A stretch of DNA of 64,000 bases from Hysterangium stoloniferum (lineage: Eukaryota; Basidiomycota; Agaricomycetes; Hysterangiales; Hysterangiaceae): the NCBI GenBank assembly GCA_015178975.1, contig WHVD01000051.1:124001-188000 (forward strand), written 5' to 3'. Positions 37,861 to 48,437 of the stretch are shown here, piece after piece (positions within the stretch are counted from its first letter, which is position 1; every line of letters begins with the position of its first letter). The position numbers and the translations under genes were made by a program. The notes below the pieces were generated by a model. It had not been told where the DNA came from. It saw only the letters and a list, made by a program, of their open reading frames with translations, and searched no databases.

Positions 37861-39470
37861 CTCCTGCAAGTAAACCCATCTTCCACTCTTGTGCACCAGA
37901 AATGGACAGAGAACAAGGACTAATGAGCCAAGAACCTCCTGTCATCAAGTTGCATTTGGACCTGAAGTGGTATCCCTTTACCATCATTAGCCTCCATAAG
38001 GACTGCAAGTAATCAGAACTATTCATCATTTGCAACCACCTTTGTTGAAGGGATTACAGGGTGAGTGCTGGGGAGAGGCTCACTATACCCAGGTCACACT
38101 CAGCAGCCCCCACCAATTCAATCAAACTCATTCCTCTCTCCAGGTGGACCACCTGACAGATCATCTGATAGCTCCAGCAATATGGATCCTAGAGACAATT
38201 GGGAAAGGGAAGGATGAAGTCACAAAGCTTCAGGAGCCTCTGCAGCTGCAGGAGGAAATCCCAGAATCCATGCCTCTGACCTCTCCCCATATTGGGCCCC
38301 ACTCACTGCTGCCCAAATCTTGGCACAGCAGGAGGAGCACAAACACTAAACTGCTGACCTTGAACATCAATGATCTTAAATCAAATGGTCAGACCTTCCT
38401 GAATATGATAGATCACAATCAAAGGCCTTGGATTATATAATGGATATTATGAGTTTGTCTGAGATCTCCAAATCTATGACTATGCTGTTAGGGATGGCCC
38501 TCCCCTGAAGACTCAAAGGGAATGCCAAGGTTTGGTGGAGCACACTAGACCACAAGCATCACACTGAATTCAGTCAATCCCATGGGTCTTTTCTCTGGAG
38601 CATTGTTGAAGGTTTATTAGGGACTTGCTGGTGGGAATCATTATCTCTAGAATGGGAAGAGATGAGATTTCATCAACCTAGCCATGAGTGAGAGACCCCC
38701 ATACAGTACATTCAGAGGAAGGTCAAGCTCTATTGTTTCCTATATAGATTCTATCAAGATCGAGAAGAGGAAACTAGTAGACTAATCCTTATTGAATGGC
38801 TATATGGCTATACTTAATACAAGGACAATCAATCAATAACATCATGAACCTCCAAGCTCACATCAACAACCTGCAAGAGGCTTTGATCAACACTTGGAAC
38901 CAAACACACAGAGATAGATTTTGCTCTTCCTGACCTGGAATTATGATTGTTGAGAAGGAAGGGCCAGAACCCAAGATCCAAGGACCTTCTTTACTCTCTG
39001 ACTCTGCTCATCTCAATCAAGTCCTTGTCAGTGAAGTTGAATACAAGGGCACAATAAAACCAGTTTGACATGAGGGAAACAATGTGGGAAACTCTTTTTC
39101 CAAAGAAGCAACAAAAGGAGCAGCACCAGACCCTCCAAGGAGTGTTGGATCTGTGGAAGCCCAGAACACTTCAAAATAGACTGTCCTCATTCAGGTAAAA
39201 TGGCTCATTATGTTTCACTGAACCAATGCTCTGGACAGAACCCCTTGGATGAGGTGGAGGAGCAAAGATTGTATAAGGCAGTTTATGGACTAAATGTAGG
39301 AGTGTGAATATATACATGCCAAGAGCAAATCCATTTTTATTTCCACTTATACTCCTTCCCCTGAAAGTAATGATGTGACCAAAGGGAAATCAGAAAATGA
39401 CAAAGAGGAAATTGCAGAGGTATACATTTTTATATCCAATGAGGATTTCATGAAAAAGGGAGACCATTTA
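37861..39470 (+). pseudogene. Decayed gag of a second gypsy element
   Basis: Nucleotide order matches the gag at 19.0-20.1 kb, including the stretch around WSTLDH (about 38540) and the zinc knuckle CWICG-PEHFKIDC near 39150-39190. Frames are broken many times. Pol is absent. Confidence 0.7.
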
Positions 39471-39675
39471 AAAGTGTACTTTGAATGGCTTCCAACTTGA
39501 ATCTACAACAACTATTTAGCTTCAAACTGTCTAGTTGAAGCTAGAACTACTATTGACTTCCACTCACATCTCACATCACTTGAATTATCTTTCCTCCCCT
39601 CAACTCATTACTTCATTGACTTATTCTAGGGAATTGTACTGCAAGGTCAATCCCATTTCCCCTTAATCTTCTTAG
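39471..39675 (+). repeat. Internal fragment of the diverged A LTR
   Basis: Matches 37525-37720 of the preceding LTR (GAATGGCTTC.AACTTGAA, TCCCCTCAACTCATTACTTC). It is the remnant 3' LTR of the second gag element, cut by the Tc1 remnant. Confidence 0.65.
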
Positions 39676-40460
39676 TACAGTGACTCAAAAAACCCTTCCA
39701 ATGTTTGGTACTTCAGATGTATATCCTTGATAACTCAGAGGAGAAAATTGCAAAAATATTGAAAATATTTTTGAATATGCTCTATCATACCTAGATTGTT
39801 GAAATACAATGCCATTACATAAGCTCCAAATACGGAAATACTACAAATATATATACAGGAGACTCATTGGAAGGGTTTTTTGGCCGACAACTCTGACCCA
39901 CAAAACTACTAATATTCAGTACTTAGTATGGCTATCCTTTGCCTTCAACATACCTGCAACCCTTCTAGGCATACTCTCAATCAAATTCTGACACACCTCT
40001 ACATCAATCTTGTTCCACTCCTCCTCCACCCTCGCCCACAACTCCAGTATCCCTTATCCTCCTCTTTTTATGATCCCACAAGTACTCAATGGGGTTGAGG
40101 TCTGGAAACTGTACTGGCCATGGGAGGACATTAAAATCATTATCTTGAAACCAAGTCTGGGCCTTCTTGCAGGTGTGTTCAAGGTCATTATCTTGCTGAA
40201 AGATGACATTACCCACATATTTTCCATGATAGTTGAGGCTGGCTTGAAGGTTCATAATATTGAGAGAAAGGTACCCATCCATCCTCTCATCTATTTTAAA
40301 AGAATACCCAGGTCCTTCCCACAGCATGTAGCCCCATAATATCACAAAATCTTCCCCAAACCTCACAAAAAGTCCCTTCCAATGAGTCTCCTATATATAA
40401 ATATTTGTAGTATTTCCATATTTGGAGCTTATGTAATGGCACTGTATTTCCATAATATAG
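39676..40460 (-). mobile_element. Tc1/mariner remnant with inverted ends
   Basis: The left end is TA followed by CAGTGACTCAAAAAACCC. About 90 bp (39800-39890) recurs inverted at 40367-40460. The transposase fragment lies between them on the minus strand. The portion 39678-39885 alone has the form of the MITEs at 5.2 and 48.0 kb. Confidence 0.65.
40004..40366 (-). pseudogene. Tc1-type transposase, C-terminal part
   Basis: DDE transposase motifs are visible: VIFQQDNDLEHTC (second catalytic Asp region) and FPDLNPIEYLWD (catalytic Glu). A frameshift after the RRIRD segment moves the tail (EWNKID, SMPRR, AKG) into another frame at 39900-40010. The N-terminal DNA-binding domain is missing. The enzyme would cut and paste elements with Tc1 ends; this copy is dead. 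Confidence 0.85.
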
Positions 40461-40649
40461 ACAAGCTTGGGAACCCTTGATATGCTGTGGGGCAGTCACT
40501 TTGTGACTGGCCCCACAACTTCGCTGTGGGCTCCAGCTTGTTGGGGGGCTTCACCTCCCAAACCCCCCCACATTAACAACTTTTAAGTATTTCTGAGACT
40601 CATTGTTTGAGAAAGGACTCCTTTTAAAAAGAAGAAAGTGTTCACATAG

Positions 40650-41365
40650 AGAAAGGAAAGTCTTCAAAGAATGGAAAGTCTTCAAAGAATGGAAAGTCTT
40701 CAAAGAATGGAAAGTCTTCAAAGAATGGAAAGTCTTCAAAGAATGGAAAGTCTTCAAAGAATGGAAAGTCTTCAAAGAATGGAAAGTCTTCAAAGAATGG
40801 AAAGTCTTCAAAGAATGGAAAGTCTTCAAAGAATGGAAAGTCTTCAAAGAATGGAAAGTCTTCAAAGAATGGAAAGTCTTCAAAGAATGGAAAGTCTTCA
40901 AAGAATGGAAAGTCTTCAAAGAATGGAAAGTCTTCAAAGAATGGAAAGTCTTCAAAGAATGGAAAGTCTTCAAAGAATGGAAAGTCTTCAAAGAATGGAA
41001 AGTCTTCAAAGAATGGAAAGTCTTCAAAGAATGGAAAGTCTTCAAAGAATGGAAAGTCTTCAAAGAATGGAAAGTCTTCAAAGAATGGAAAGTCTTCAAA
41101 GAATGGAAAGTCTTCAAAGAATGGAAAGTCTTCAAAGAATGGAAAGTCTTCAAAGAATGGAAAGTCTTCAAAGAATGGAAAGTCTTCAAAGAATGGAAAG
41201 TCTTCAAAGAATGGAAAGTCTTCAAAGAATGGAAAGTCTTCAAAGAACAGAAAGTCTTCAAAGAACAGAAGGTCTTCAAAGAACAGAAGGTCTTCAAAGA
41301 ACAGAAGGTCTTCAAAGAATGGAAAGTCTTCAAAGAACAGAAGGTCTTCAAAGAATGGAAAGTCT
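40650..41365 (+). repeat. 18-bp minisatellite, about 40 copies
   Basis: The unit is AAAGAATGGAAAGTCTTC, nearly perfect for about 33 units. It is followed by units with AACAG and AGG variants from about 41245 on. Because 18 is a multiple of 3 and no frame has a stop, long spurious ORFs (KVFKEW, MESLQR, FHSLKT repeats) appear in several frames. Confidence 0.97.
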
Positions 41366-41548
41366 TGTTAAGGGTGTGTACACAGAGGGTTTCCAGAGAA
41401 ACCCACGGGAAATCCAGTAGGACTTGGCTTCAGCTTATATGTAGGCTGCACCCTCACGAGATTGTCTTGTCCAATTTCAAATGGGTGGATGGGATTCCCA
41501 GGGAGTCCGGGCGGGGTTTGTGGGTCAAGAGGTCGGGGAGTTGACGTC

Positions 41549-42267
41549 ACGAATTGATTATTGTAATGTATTCAGGGGATTCTCTTAGATAGCTCAATAT
41601 ATGCTATAGTGTCACAGAGCTTCAACAATTAAACAAGCAAAGGTCCAGTAATTTAAATACTGATAGATTAATGAGCTGCGCTATGAAGCTTAAACAACTC
41701 AAATCAATGCTTATTTTGATTATTGAAAGGTTCAATAGAACTGTGTATGACTCTTTTAGCAAATACAAGAACTATTCCTTGAGAATAGGGGCTGGAAGCT
41801 GAATATATGTGCAGTAACTTGGCAGAGACTTGATATAAGAGCTTCGGATTCTTGTATGCTTATTTGTAACTATTATTAGTTATTTAACAAGGTGTTAAAT
41901 AATTTATTAATAGAGAAAATAATATGTATTGGATTATCTAAGTGCTTGTACTTGATTAATTCAATAAACTTAGGGCTGGGCCTTGAGTAATCTAGTATTG
42001 GCAGGGATTTCAGTAAGGATACTTAGATACTTATTAGGTTTATTATCTAATTAATAAGCCTAAAGGGTAGCTGTGAGGCTGGGGAACTTAGATGATTAGC
42101 TAAGTCCAAGAGTTGCTGACAAAGATTCAAGATGCTGCAAGTGTAGGTGCTTGCAGTGAGTGTATCAGACTAAGGCTATTATTGTCCTTAGGATGATGAG
42201 GTAAGCTTCTGTGCTGTACTGTAAAATGTGAGAGAGATAGATTGGTTTTATTGGAAACTTGGCCCTC
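41549..42267. other. Left part of an unidentified insertion
   Basis: AT-rich, no ORF or recognised ends. TGACGTC at 41542-41548 recurs at 45530-45536 and could be its target duplication. Confidence 0.35.
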
Positions 42268-43876
42268 TGTAAGCCTGGTGGCTTACGACATACTGATTAC
42301 GTTATCACAGACGCGCATAGTAGTTTTTTCATATCGTTTTACTTACCGTCATCATCGTGTATCGTACTCGCCATTCTAGAGGAATACAGTTTGGTCCTAT
42401 CAACGTCTGGACCGATGCTAATGTAAGGCTGCATTAGACAGCAGCCTTTCACTTTTTTTTTAATACCGACTTTGCCTTTTCCGACAACGCAAACACGTCA
42501 CCTTCGACTCGTTCGCATCCATTCATTTTTCCATCCGACATCCTCATTCGACTCTCACAACCGGAATTTATCATTGTGCTGATTCACCCACATTCAACAC
42601 CTTCGAGTTATTGCACATACAAGCCGCCGTCATTGTCTCACCGTTTTTTGAACACCTCAATCGTAACTTCAACTTCGTGTGACACTCGCAATCATAACTT
42701 CAACATCGTGCCACACTCGCAATCATAACTTCAACATCGTGCCACACTCGCAGTCGCACTCACAGTCGCACCCGCACCTGCATTCGCACCCGCACTTGCA
42801 CTTGCATATCGCACTCGTCACTGCCGGTCATACAATGTTGCCATCGAACTGATTGAACCGTCCCATGCTTGGCCCACACCCGTGCCTGTTTTGCAACATC
42901 CATTATGATTGTCACCGTTACCATCACTACCGTCGCCGCCGTTCAGCGTTGACCACAAGTCGTAACTCCAGTACACATATTATTCCATTGTCGAAATTCA
43001 CCCTATCCTACACATTGCTGTACCGTTCATCATCGTCTCATTCACAACACTTGGATATTGACTCGTTCCGGAACCCACTCATTCAGTTCCTTTCCGTCAA
43101 TTAGATCTCAGTGCAGTTTGAGTTTGACTCTGGCTCTACCATTCTATTCTAGCATCACAATAGAAGCCGCAGCAATTTCCTGGATCTTTACAATCTTCAT
43201 TTTCACCGTCGTATCGATTTCGTCTACCGTAGTGTTTGTCAATCCGCAACTCATCCGCTGTTAGGGATCGACATGTCTGCCGACTAGGTTGTTGGGGATA
43301 CTGTCCATTTTGATCGGGGAGGGGTGTAAGCCTGGATCCGCCCTGCACTCCGGACCATTCGTTTGGTTTCGCAAATCCGCTATTTCTCACTCTTTGCGAA
43401 CCGTGCCTTATCCAGGTTTTCAGGTTCCGAATAGAGAGGAGTGTAAGTCTGGACGAATATCAACAGTCTTGTTTTGGGTTTTCTTATCTGTTTATTTTCG
43501 GGACCCTTTCACAACCGTACCCCCTCACAGTACTGCATTGTCCGCTATCAGTGTCCATCATCATCCATCATTCCCCCATATTGCACAGTTCACCGTCTCA
43601 TTTTGCAATTTTTTGTTCTCCCGTTGAAGACGCCATTTCCAATTTTTTTTACATCATTATTTGGCATGGTAATTTTTCAAAGTGGGGAGGGGTGTAAGCC
43701 TGGTGGCTTACGACATACTGATTACGTTATCACAGACGCGCATAGTAGTTTTTTCATATCGTTTTACTTACCGTCATCATCGTGTATCGTACTCGCCGTT
43801 CTAGAGGAATACAGTTTGGTCCTATCAACGTCTGGACCGATGCTAATGTAAGGCTGCATTAGACAGCAGCCTTTCA
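42268..43876 (+). mobile_element. TRIM-like non-autonomous LTR element, target duplication CCCTC
   Basis: The 184-bp LTRs at 42268-42451 and 43693-43876 (TGTAAGCCTGG...CAGCCTTTCA) differ at one base. CCCTC lies on both sides (42263-42267 and 43877-43881). A polypurine tract GTGGGGAGGGG stands directly before the right LTR. The interior (1241 bp) has no plausible pol ORF, so it must be moved by another element's proteins. It is very young by LTR identity. Confidence 0.95.
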
Positions 43877-44594
43877 CCCTCCTTATATACATTTTGATAA
43901 CTCAATGATTAGCTAACTATTTAGTTTATGAGGTCATTAGTGAGATCATAATGACCTCATATTCTGCTCAATATTTACCCTTTGTCTATCATGTGATTCT
44001 CTTCTCTGAGACAAGGGTTGTAACCTCTTGCTTGAACATGAAGGTTCAAGGCCGTGGTCCCGGGACGGAAGCAAACGATGAGTCGGCGGAACCTAATAAT
44101 GACTCGGGTAGTCACGTTCGTGACTTGTGTGACTCGGGTAGTCACATTTGTGACTTGTGTAACTCGGGTAGTCACATTCGTGACTTGTGTGACTCGGGTA
44201 GTCACATTCGTGACCTTTGTGACATCCGACACCAGAGGCTTATGTAATAGGTCACATGACTCCAAAAATGCGCAAACTAGACTGCACAAGGTGCCGAAAG
44301 GTAATAACTAAGTAAATAAAATATAAATAATTAGTTAAAAATTATAACAAATTAACTAAGATATAATAGCATAATATGAGTTCATATATGCTATTATTAT
44401 GTGAAGTTAAAAGGAATAGAGCCTATATTTCACAATAAAAATATAATAAAAATACAATAAATTCGAGAAAATATTAATAAATTCAAAGAAAATTAAGAGA
44501 AAATTATGAGATAAAGCTGATACCTCACAATTATTCTTCAATAAAGTTGAATAATATTCTACTGATCGAACTCAAAAGCCTCATTTGATGAAGT
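43877..44594. other. AT-rich flank with a 30-bp repeat, no gene
   Basis: Nothing coding supported except the repeat listed next. Confidence 0.4.
44101..44220 (+). repeat. 30-bp tandem repeat, 4 copies, each with an inverted core
   Basis: The unit starts GACTCGGGTAGTCACATTCG. Each unit contains GTCAC-4 nt-GTGAC, a small stem-loop. Confidence 0.9.
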
Positions 44595-45316
44595 TGTTAC
44601 GACCGTGTCGCAACCCTATCGGTCCCGAGGTTATCGCCACTTGTCAACGTTTCAAGTCACCATCTCGGAAACCATTGGCCCCGAAGCTGACGAATGTTTT
44701 CGTGAAGATCAAACTCCATTTACACCCACGTCAAAATAACTCGTATTGTCTGGTCAAACTTTGATACGTCCCCTTTATTATGTTGATCCGTTCAATCTTA
44801 TGTTTCGCATATGTCTATCTATATTTGTAGTCCTTGAACTATTTCCTTTTATCGTAATCCCGCTCTCGGTTATCATCGGCCTCCGAACTAATCATAAACT
44901 TCCCATTCCTAGTCAAGCTTATTGTTAATACCGTGTTCCGCCCTTCTCCCCATTAGTATTTTCCAGATGCCTGTTACTTGTATATGAACCCGCTGTAGTT
45001 GTAGTCACCAGGCAATCAGAATATCGACTCAGAATACCCTCATACGCCTGTATCAGTCTCATACTAAGAATCCCCCCATCCACCTTCGCGTGCGCTCGCC
45101 CACTCCCGGCCCCGACCCCTTGGCCCGACGCTCGACTTGTCCTTCGATTCTGATCGGTATCACGCTGAAAGGTACTCATTAGGATTAGTCTTCGCCCGCC
45201 CGAAATTTAAGGACACCCTACGGATATTTGCGAGGGCGCAGCACATAAGCTGAAGCCAAGTCCTTCCGATCGGTCCCTGTCGGCCACCGACATTAGTCAG
45301 TTTTCAGTTCTTAACA
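44595..45316 (+). repeat. Solo LTR family B, target duplication GAAGT
   Basis: 722 bp, flanked by GAAGT at 44590-44594 and 45317-45321. Nearly identical to the copy at 27960. Confidence 0.95.
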
Positions 45317-45772
45317 GAAGTATATATTTGCCCTGTCGATGAAGTAAGAGGCTTTTACCAGTTGCGAGAACTTATGGAAGTATTTGTCGAAGAAGTTACG
45401 ACAAGTTAGATTACTAGTATCACTAATTTACAGATATTTCAACTGACTTCCCTTGCTCCTTTCATAGCCCTTTTATGCTTTTCTTCATATTGTTATGACT
45501 ATATTATGAACTAATAATGAAATCATTTGTGACGTCGAAATGAGACATGTCAAAAGAGATTCGATGTTGTCGAATAATGTTCAGGTTTATTGAGTTGAAT
45601 TTGATGAGTTGTCAAATATTACCTTTGATTGTTTGTGACAATGTTGTGACTTGTGATGGTTGTGACAGTTGAGATAGATAGGTTGGAGGTCGAGTGATAG
45701 ATGTGTCAAAGCCCATGGGCTCCGACTAGTAAGAGTGGTGTGATTCAAAGAGGAATTTAGAGCGGAAAATAT

Positions 45773-46073
45773 TGTTAGAATATGAGTATATACAATTAGC
45801 TATGACCTCATATCTCGTGTTGCAACTGTATAGATTCAACTGGTTAACATCATGTGATAGTTATTATTAGATAGTTCCTGAGCAGATAGTCTTACAGATC
45901 AGTGCACAGACCATCTAGTACAGTATATAGTTAGTCCAGTTGAGGGGTAGAAACCTCCACTGGAAGCCCAGCTATATCACTGGTTTATATTCTACACTGC
46001 TCTATCTAAGTTACTTAGTACCTAGATAGAGAGTCTCAAACTGTGATTCCCCGGCTTGCAGTTTATCCTAATA
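45773..46073. repeat. Short LTR-like insert (family E), target duplication AATAT
   Basis: 301 bp, TGTTAGAATATG...ATCCTAATA. AATAT lies on both sides (45768-45772 and 46074-46078). Removing it rejoins the family-C LTR sequence. The 3' end TA instead of CA suggests one decayed base. Confidence 0.7.
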
Positions 46074-46570
46074 AATATACTAAGATTACTGGGGAGAATC
46101 TAAGCTGATTTTCTGACTGGATTGTATATACAACATCTGCCAGACTATATAGACTGTGGAATGAATAACATACCAAATCCAGTAATAATGAAAACTAAAC
46201 TAACAAACATAAAACAAGATAATTAAACACCAAACTTGGTGTTAGGAATGGGACAGAATGGAGTGGAATCCGAACCGTGACAGGTCATTTGACTATAATG
46301 GGAATGGGGCTCAGTTACTGTAGAGAGATGATGGGTTTTCCGAGTGGGGTCCAGTGAATGATGCATGGGACAGGGTCAGACATAGACAGGGATGGAGTCT
46401 GGCAGGTATTCCAGTGACTGATACATGAAGTAACGAAAGTTGAGCATGGACAAGTCTGACATACAGAGTCCAGCGGGAATTCCAGTAAACTGATAATTGG
46501 TACGTATAGGGTGCGGATGCATATATGTTAGTGCCCGGAGTCTGGCGGGAATTCCAGTCGTAACAAGTCT

Positions 46571-47057
46571 TCAAAGGAAACAACGGTGACAAAAGGAAAC
46601 AACGGTGACAAAAGGAAACAACGGTGACAAAAGGAAACAACGGTGACAAAAGGAAACAACGGTGACAAAAGGAAACAACGGTGACAAAAGGAAACAACGG
46701 TGACAAAAGGAAACAACGGTGACAAAAGGAAACAACGGTGACAAAAGGAAACAACGGTGACAAAAGGAAACAACGGTGACAAAAGGAAACAACGGTGACA
46801 AAAGGAAACAACGGTGACAAAAGGAAACAACGGTGACAAAAGGAAACAACGGTGACAAAAGGAAACAACGGTGACAAAAGGAAACAACGGTGACAAAAGG
46901 AAACAACGGTGACAAAAGGAAACAACGGTGACAAAAGGAAACAACGGTGACAAAAGGAAACAACGGTGACAAAAGGAAACAACGGTGACAAAAGGAAACA
47001 ACGGTGACAAAAGGAAACAACGGTGACAAAAGGAAACAACGGTGACAAAAGGAATAA
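46571..47057 (+). repeat. 19-bp minisatellite, about 25 copies
   Basis: The unit is AAAAGGAAACAACGGTGAC, nearly perfect until diverged last units. It begins directly after a remnant of the 18-bp repeat (AGTCTTCAAAG). The long minus-strand ORFs with FPFVTVVSFCHR repeats are by-products. Confidence 0.97.
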
Positions 47058-47109
47058 TAGTTACAAAAGAAAGAACAGTTCCAATGGTTGAATTGATGGT
47101 TAACTGCAA

Positions 47110-47430
47110 GTAATTACTGTGCTCACCTGATTTATTTATTTTGATTTAATGTATTTCATTTTGATTTACTGTATTTTATTTTGGTTTATTGTGTTTTATT
47201 TTGAGTTACTGTATTTTATTTTGATATATTGTATTTTATTTTGAGTTACTGTATTTTATTTTGATTATATTTTGATTATATTTTGATTTATTGTATTTTA
47301 TTTTGATTTATTTTATTTATTGTTTTTACTTCTTGATTTCTCATATTTCTTTTGATTTATTTTATTTTATTTTATTTTTAAACATTTTATTTTCATTTAT
47401 TGTATTTTATTTGAATTATTCCAATTTTAT
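47110..47430. repeat. AT-rich imperfect repeat tract
   Basis: Repeats of about 20 bp of the form TTTATTTTGATTTACTGTAT, degenerating rightward. No gene. Confidence 0.7.
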
Positions 47431-47664
47431 TGAGATTTTCCTGGAAATGCTTATAGACCCCAGGGATATGAGACCCTTCTCCAGAGAACTGGCATCAAAA
47501 TTGAAGGGTGCAGGAAATGCTTACAGAAGGTGCAGGGAGTGTTGTGGGAAATATGTCTATCTGCATGTGACATGGTTCTGCATGTTTGAGAAATACTCCC
47601 ACAGCCTCAGAAAATACTCCTGCACATCAAAATACTTTTGTGCATATTACAAATGCTCCCACAG

Positions 47665-47938
47665 TGTGAGAGGTATGGCAAAATATACTCAGGAAATATA
47701 GTCTGGATGAGCCCATACTATATTTCCATTATTATTTCTACTTTCTCTCTATTTTATTATACACTTATGTACTACAAGGTCAATTCCATTTCTTTTAGTC
47801 ATCTTAGTTGTCTTACCACCACTAAAGTCGACTAAAGTTATTTACCTTCTATATTGTACTTCAATAGTCAATATGTCATACCTAAACAGTCGATATTCTT
47901 CATACATAGAATGGTTAGAACTTCAACAACTCTTCACA
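47665..47938 (+). repeat. LTR family A, internally deleted
   Basis: 274 bp, with intact TGTGAGAGG head and CTCTTCACA end but missing the middle part. No matching flanks. Confidence 0.75.
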
Positions 47939-47956
47939 GATTTTAATATTTTCTGA

Positions 47957-48178
47957 TGCTACTCACAAAAGTGTTCCAATGAGTTATTATATTAAATTAC
48001 ATATGTCTCAATAAATATTGATAGGAATTACATAATTCCTTTTTTGTTGCATAGCCACAATCAAACACTATGTATGTTTTGATACACCAATACTTTGTTT
48101 ATATTTATTATTGCTCTCAAGTTATTCAGCAAACAATCAAAAAGTGTAAAACATTGGAACACTTTTGTGAGTCACTGT
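47957..48178. mobile_element. Tc1/mariner-type MITE
   Basis: About 222 bp. The left end CTCACAAAAGTGTTCCAATG is mirrored on the right, which runs into AGTCACTGTA. No coding sequence. Related to the elements at 5.2 and 39.7 kb. Confidence 0.65.
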
Positions 48179-48437
48179 ATATGCTACAGGTACTAGAGGT
48201 TGTATTTCCAATTCCAACAAAGCTGGCTACATATTTCCCAATTTCCTGATGGAGGGACTCCAAACACAAAGAAAGCACCTGTCAACATCAGCCAAACAGG
48301 TTAGAAGTAAAGGTTGTAGAGAACTATCTGGTAATACATCCTAGACCCAAAAGCATGGAGCATAATCACTTCATTCAATCCTCTTTATTATTAAAGCTGT
48401 AAACCAGACCTACATAAGGTAAATGATAAGTAGTTGT

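Larger units (their letters stand above)
41366..46565 (-). repeat. LTR family C copy split by a 4-kb insertion, target duplication AGTCT
   Basis: The left end TGTTAAGGGTG (41366) and right end CCAGTCGTAACA (46565) are the two termini of one reverse family-C LTR. AGTCT flanks it (41361-41365 and 46566-46570). LTR sequence covers 41366-41548 and about 45530-46565. Everything between, including a TRIM and a B LTR, is inserted. The site lies exactly at the end of the 18-bp minisatellite. Confidence 0.75.

Noticed and set aside
40650..41365. CRISPR array
   Set aside because: Units are contiguous without spacers and the sequence is a eukaryotic genome.
40551..41544. ORFs of 249-313 codons on both strands
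   Set aside because: Produced by the 18-bp tandem repeat, which has no stops in several frames.
44925..45179. Recurring 75-84-codon ORF in the B LTRs (also 28290-28544 and 29710-29937)
   Set aside because: It lies wholly within the LTR and is conserved only because the copies are young and nearly identical.
46311..47109. Long minus-strand ORFs with FPFVTVVSFCHR repeats
   Set aside because: They are translations of the 19-bp minisatellite running into an LTR; no start context, splice or family support.
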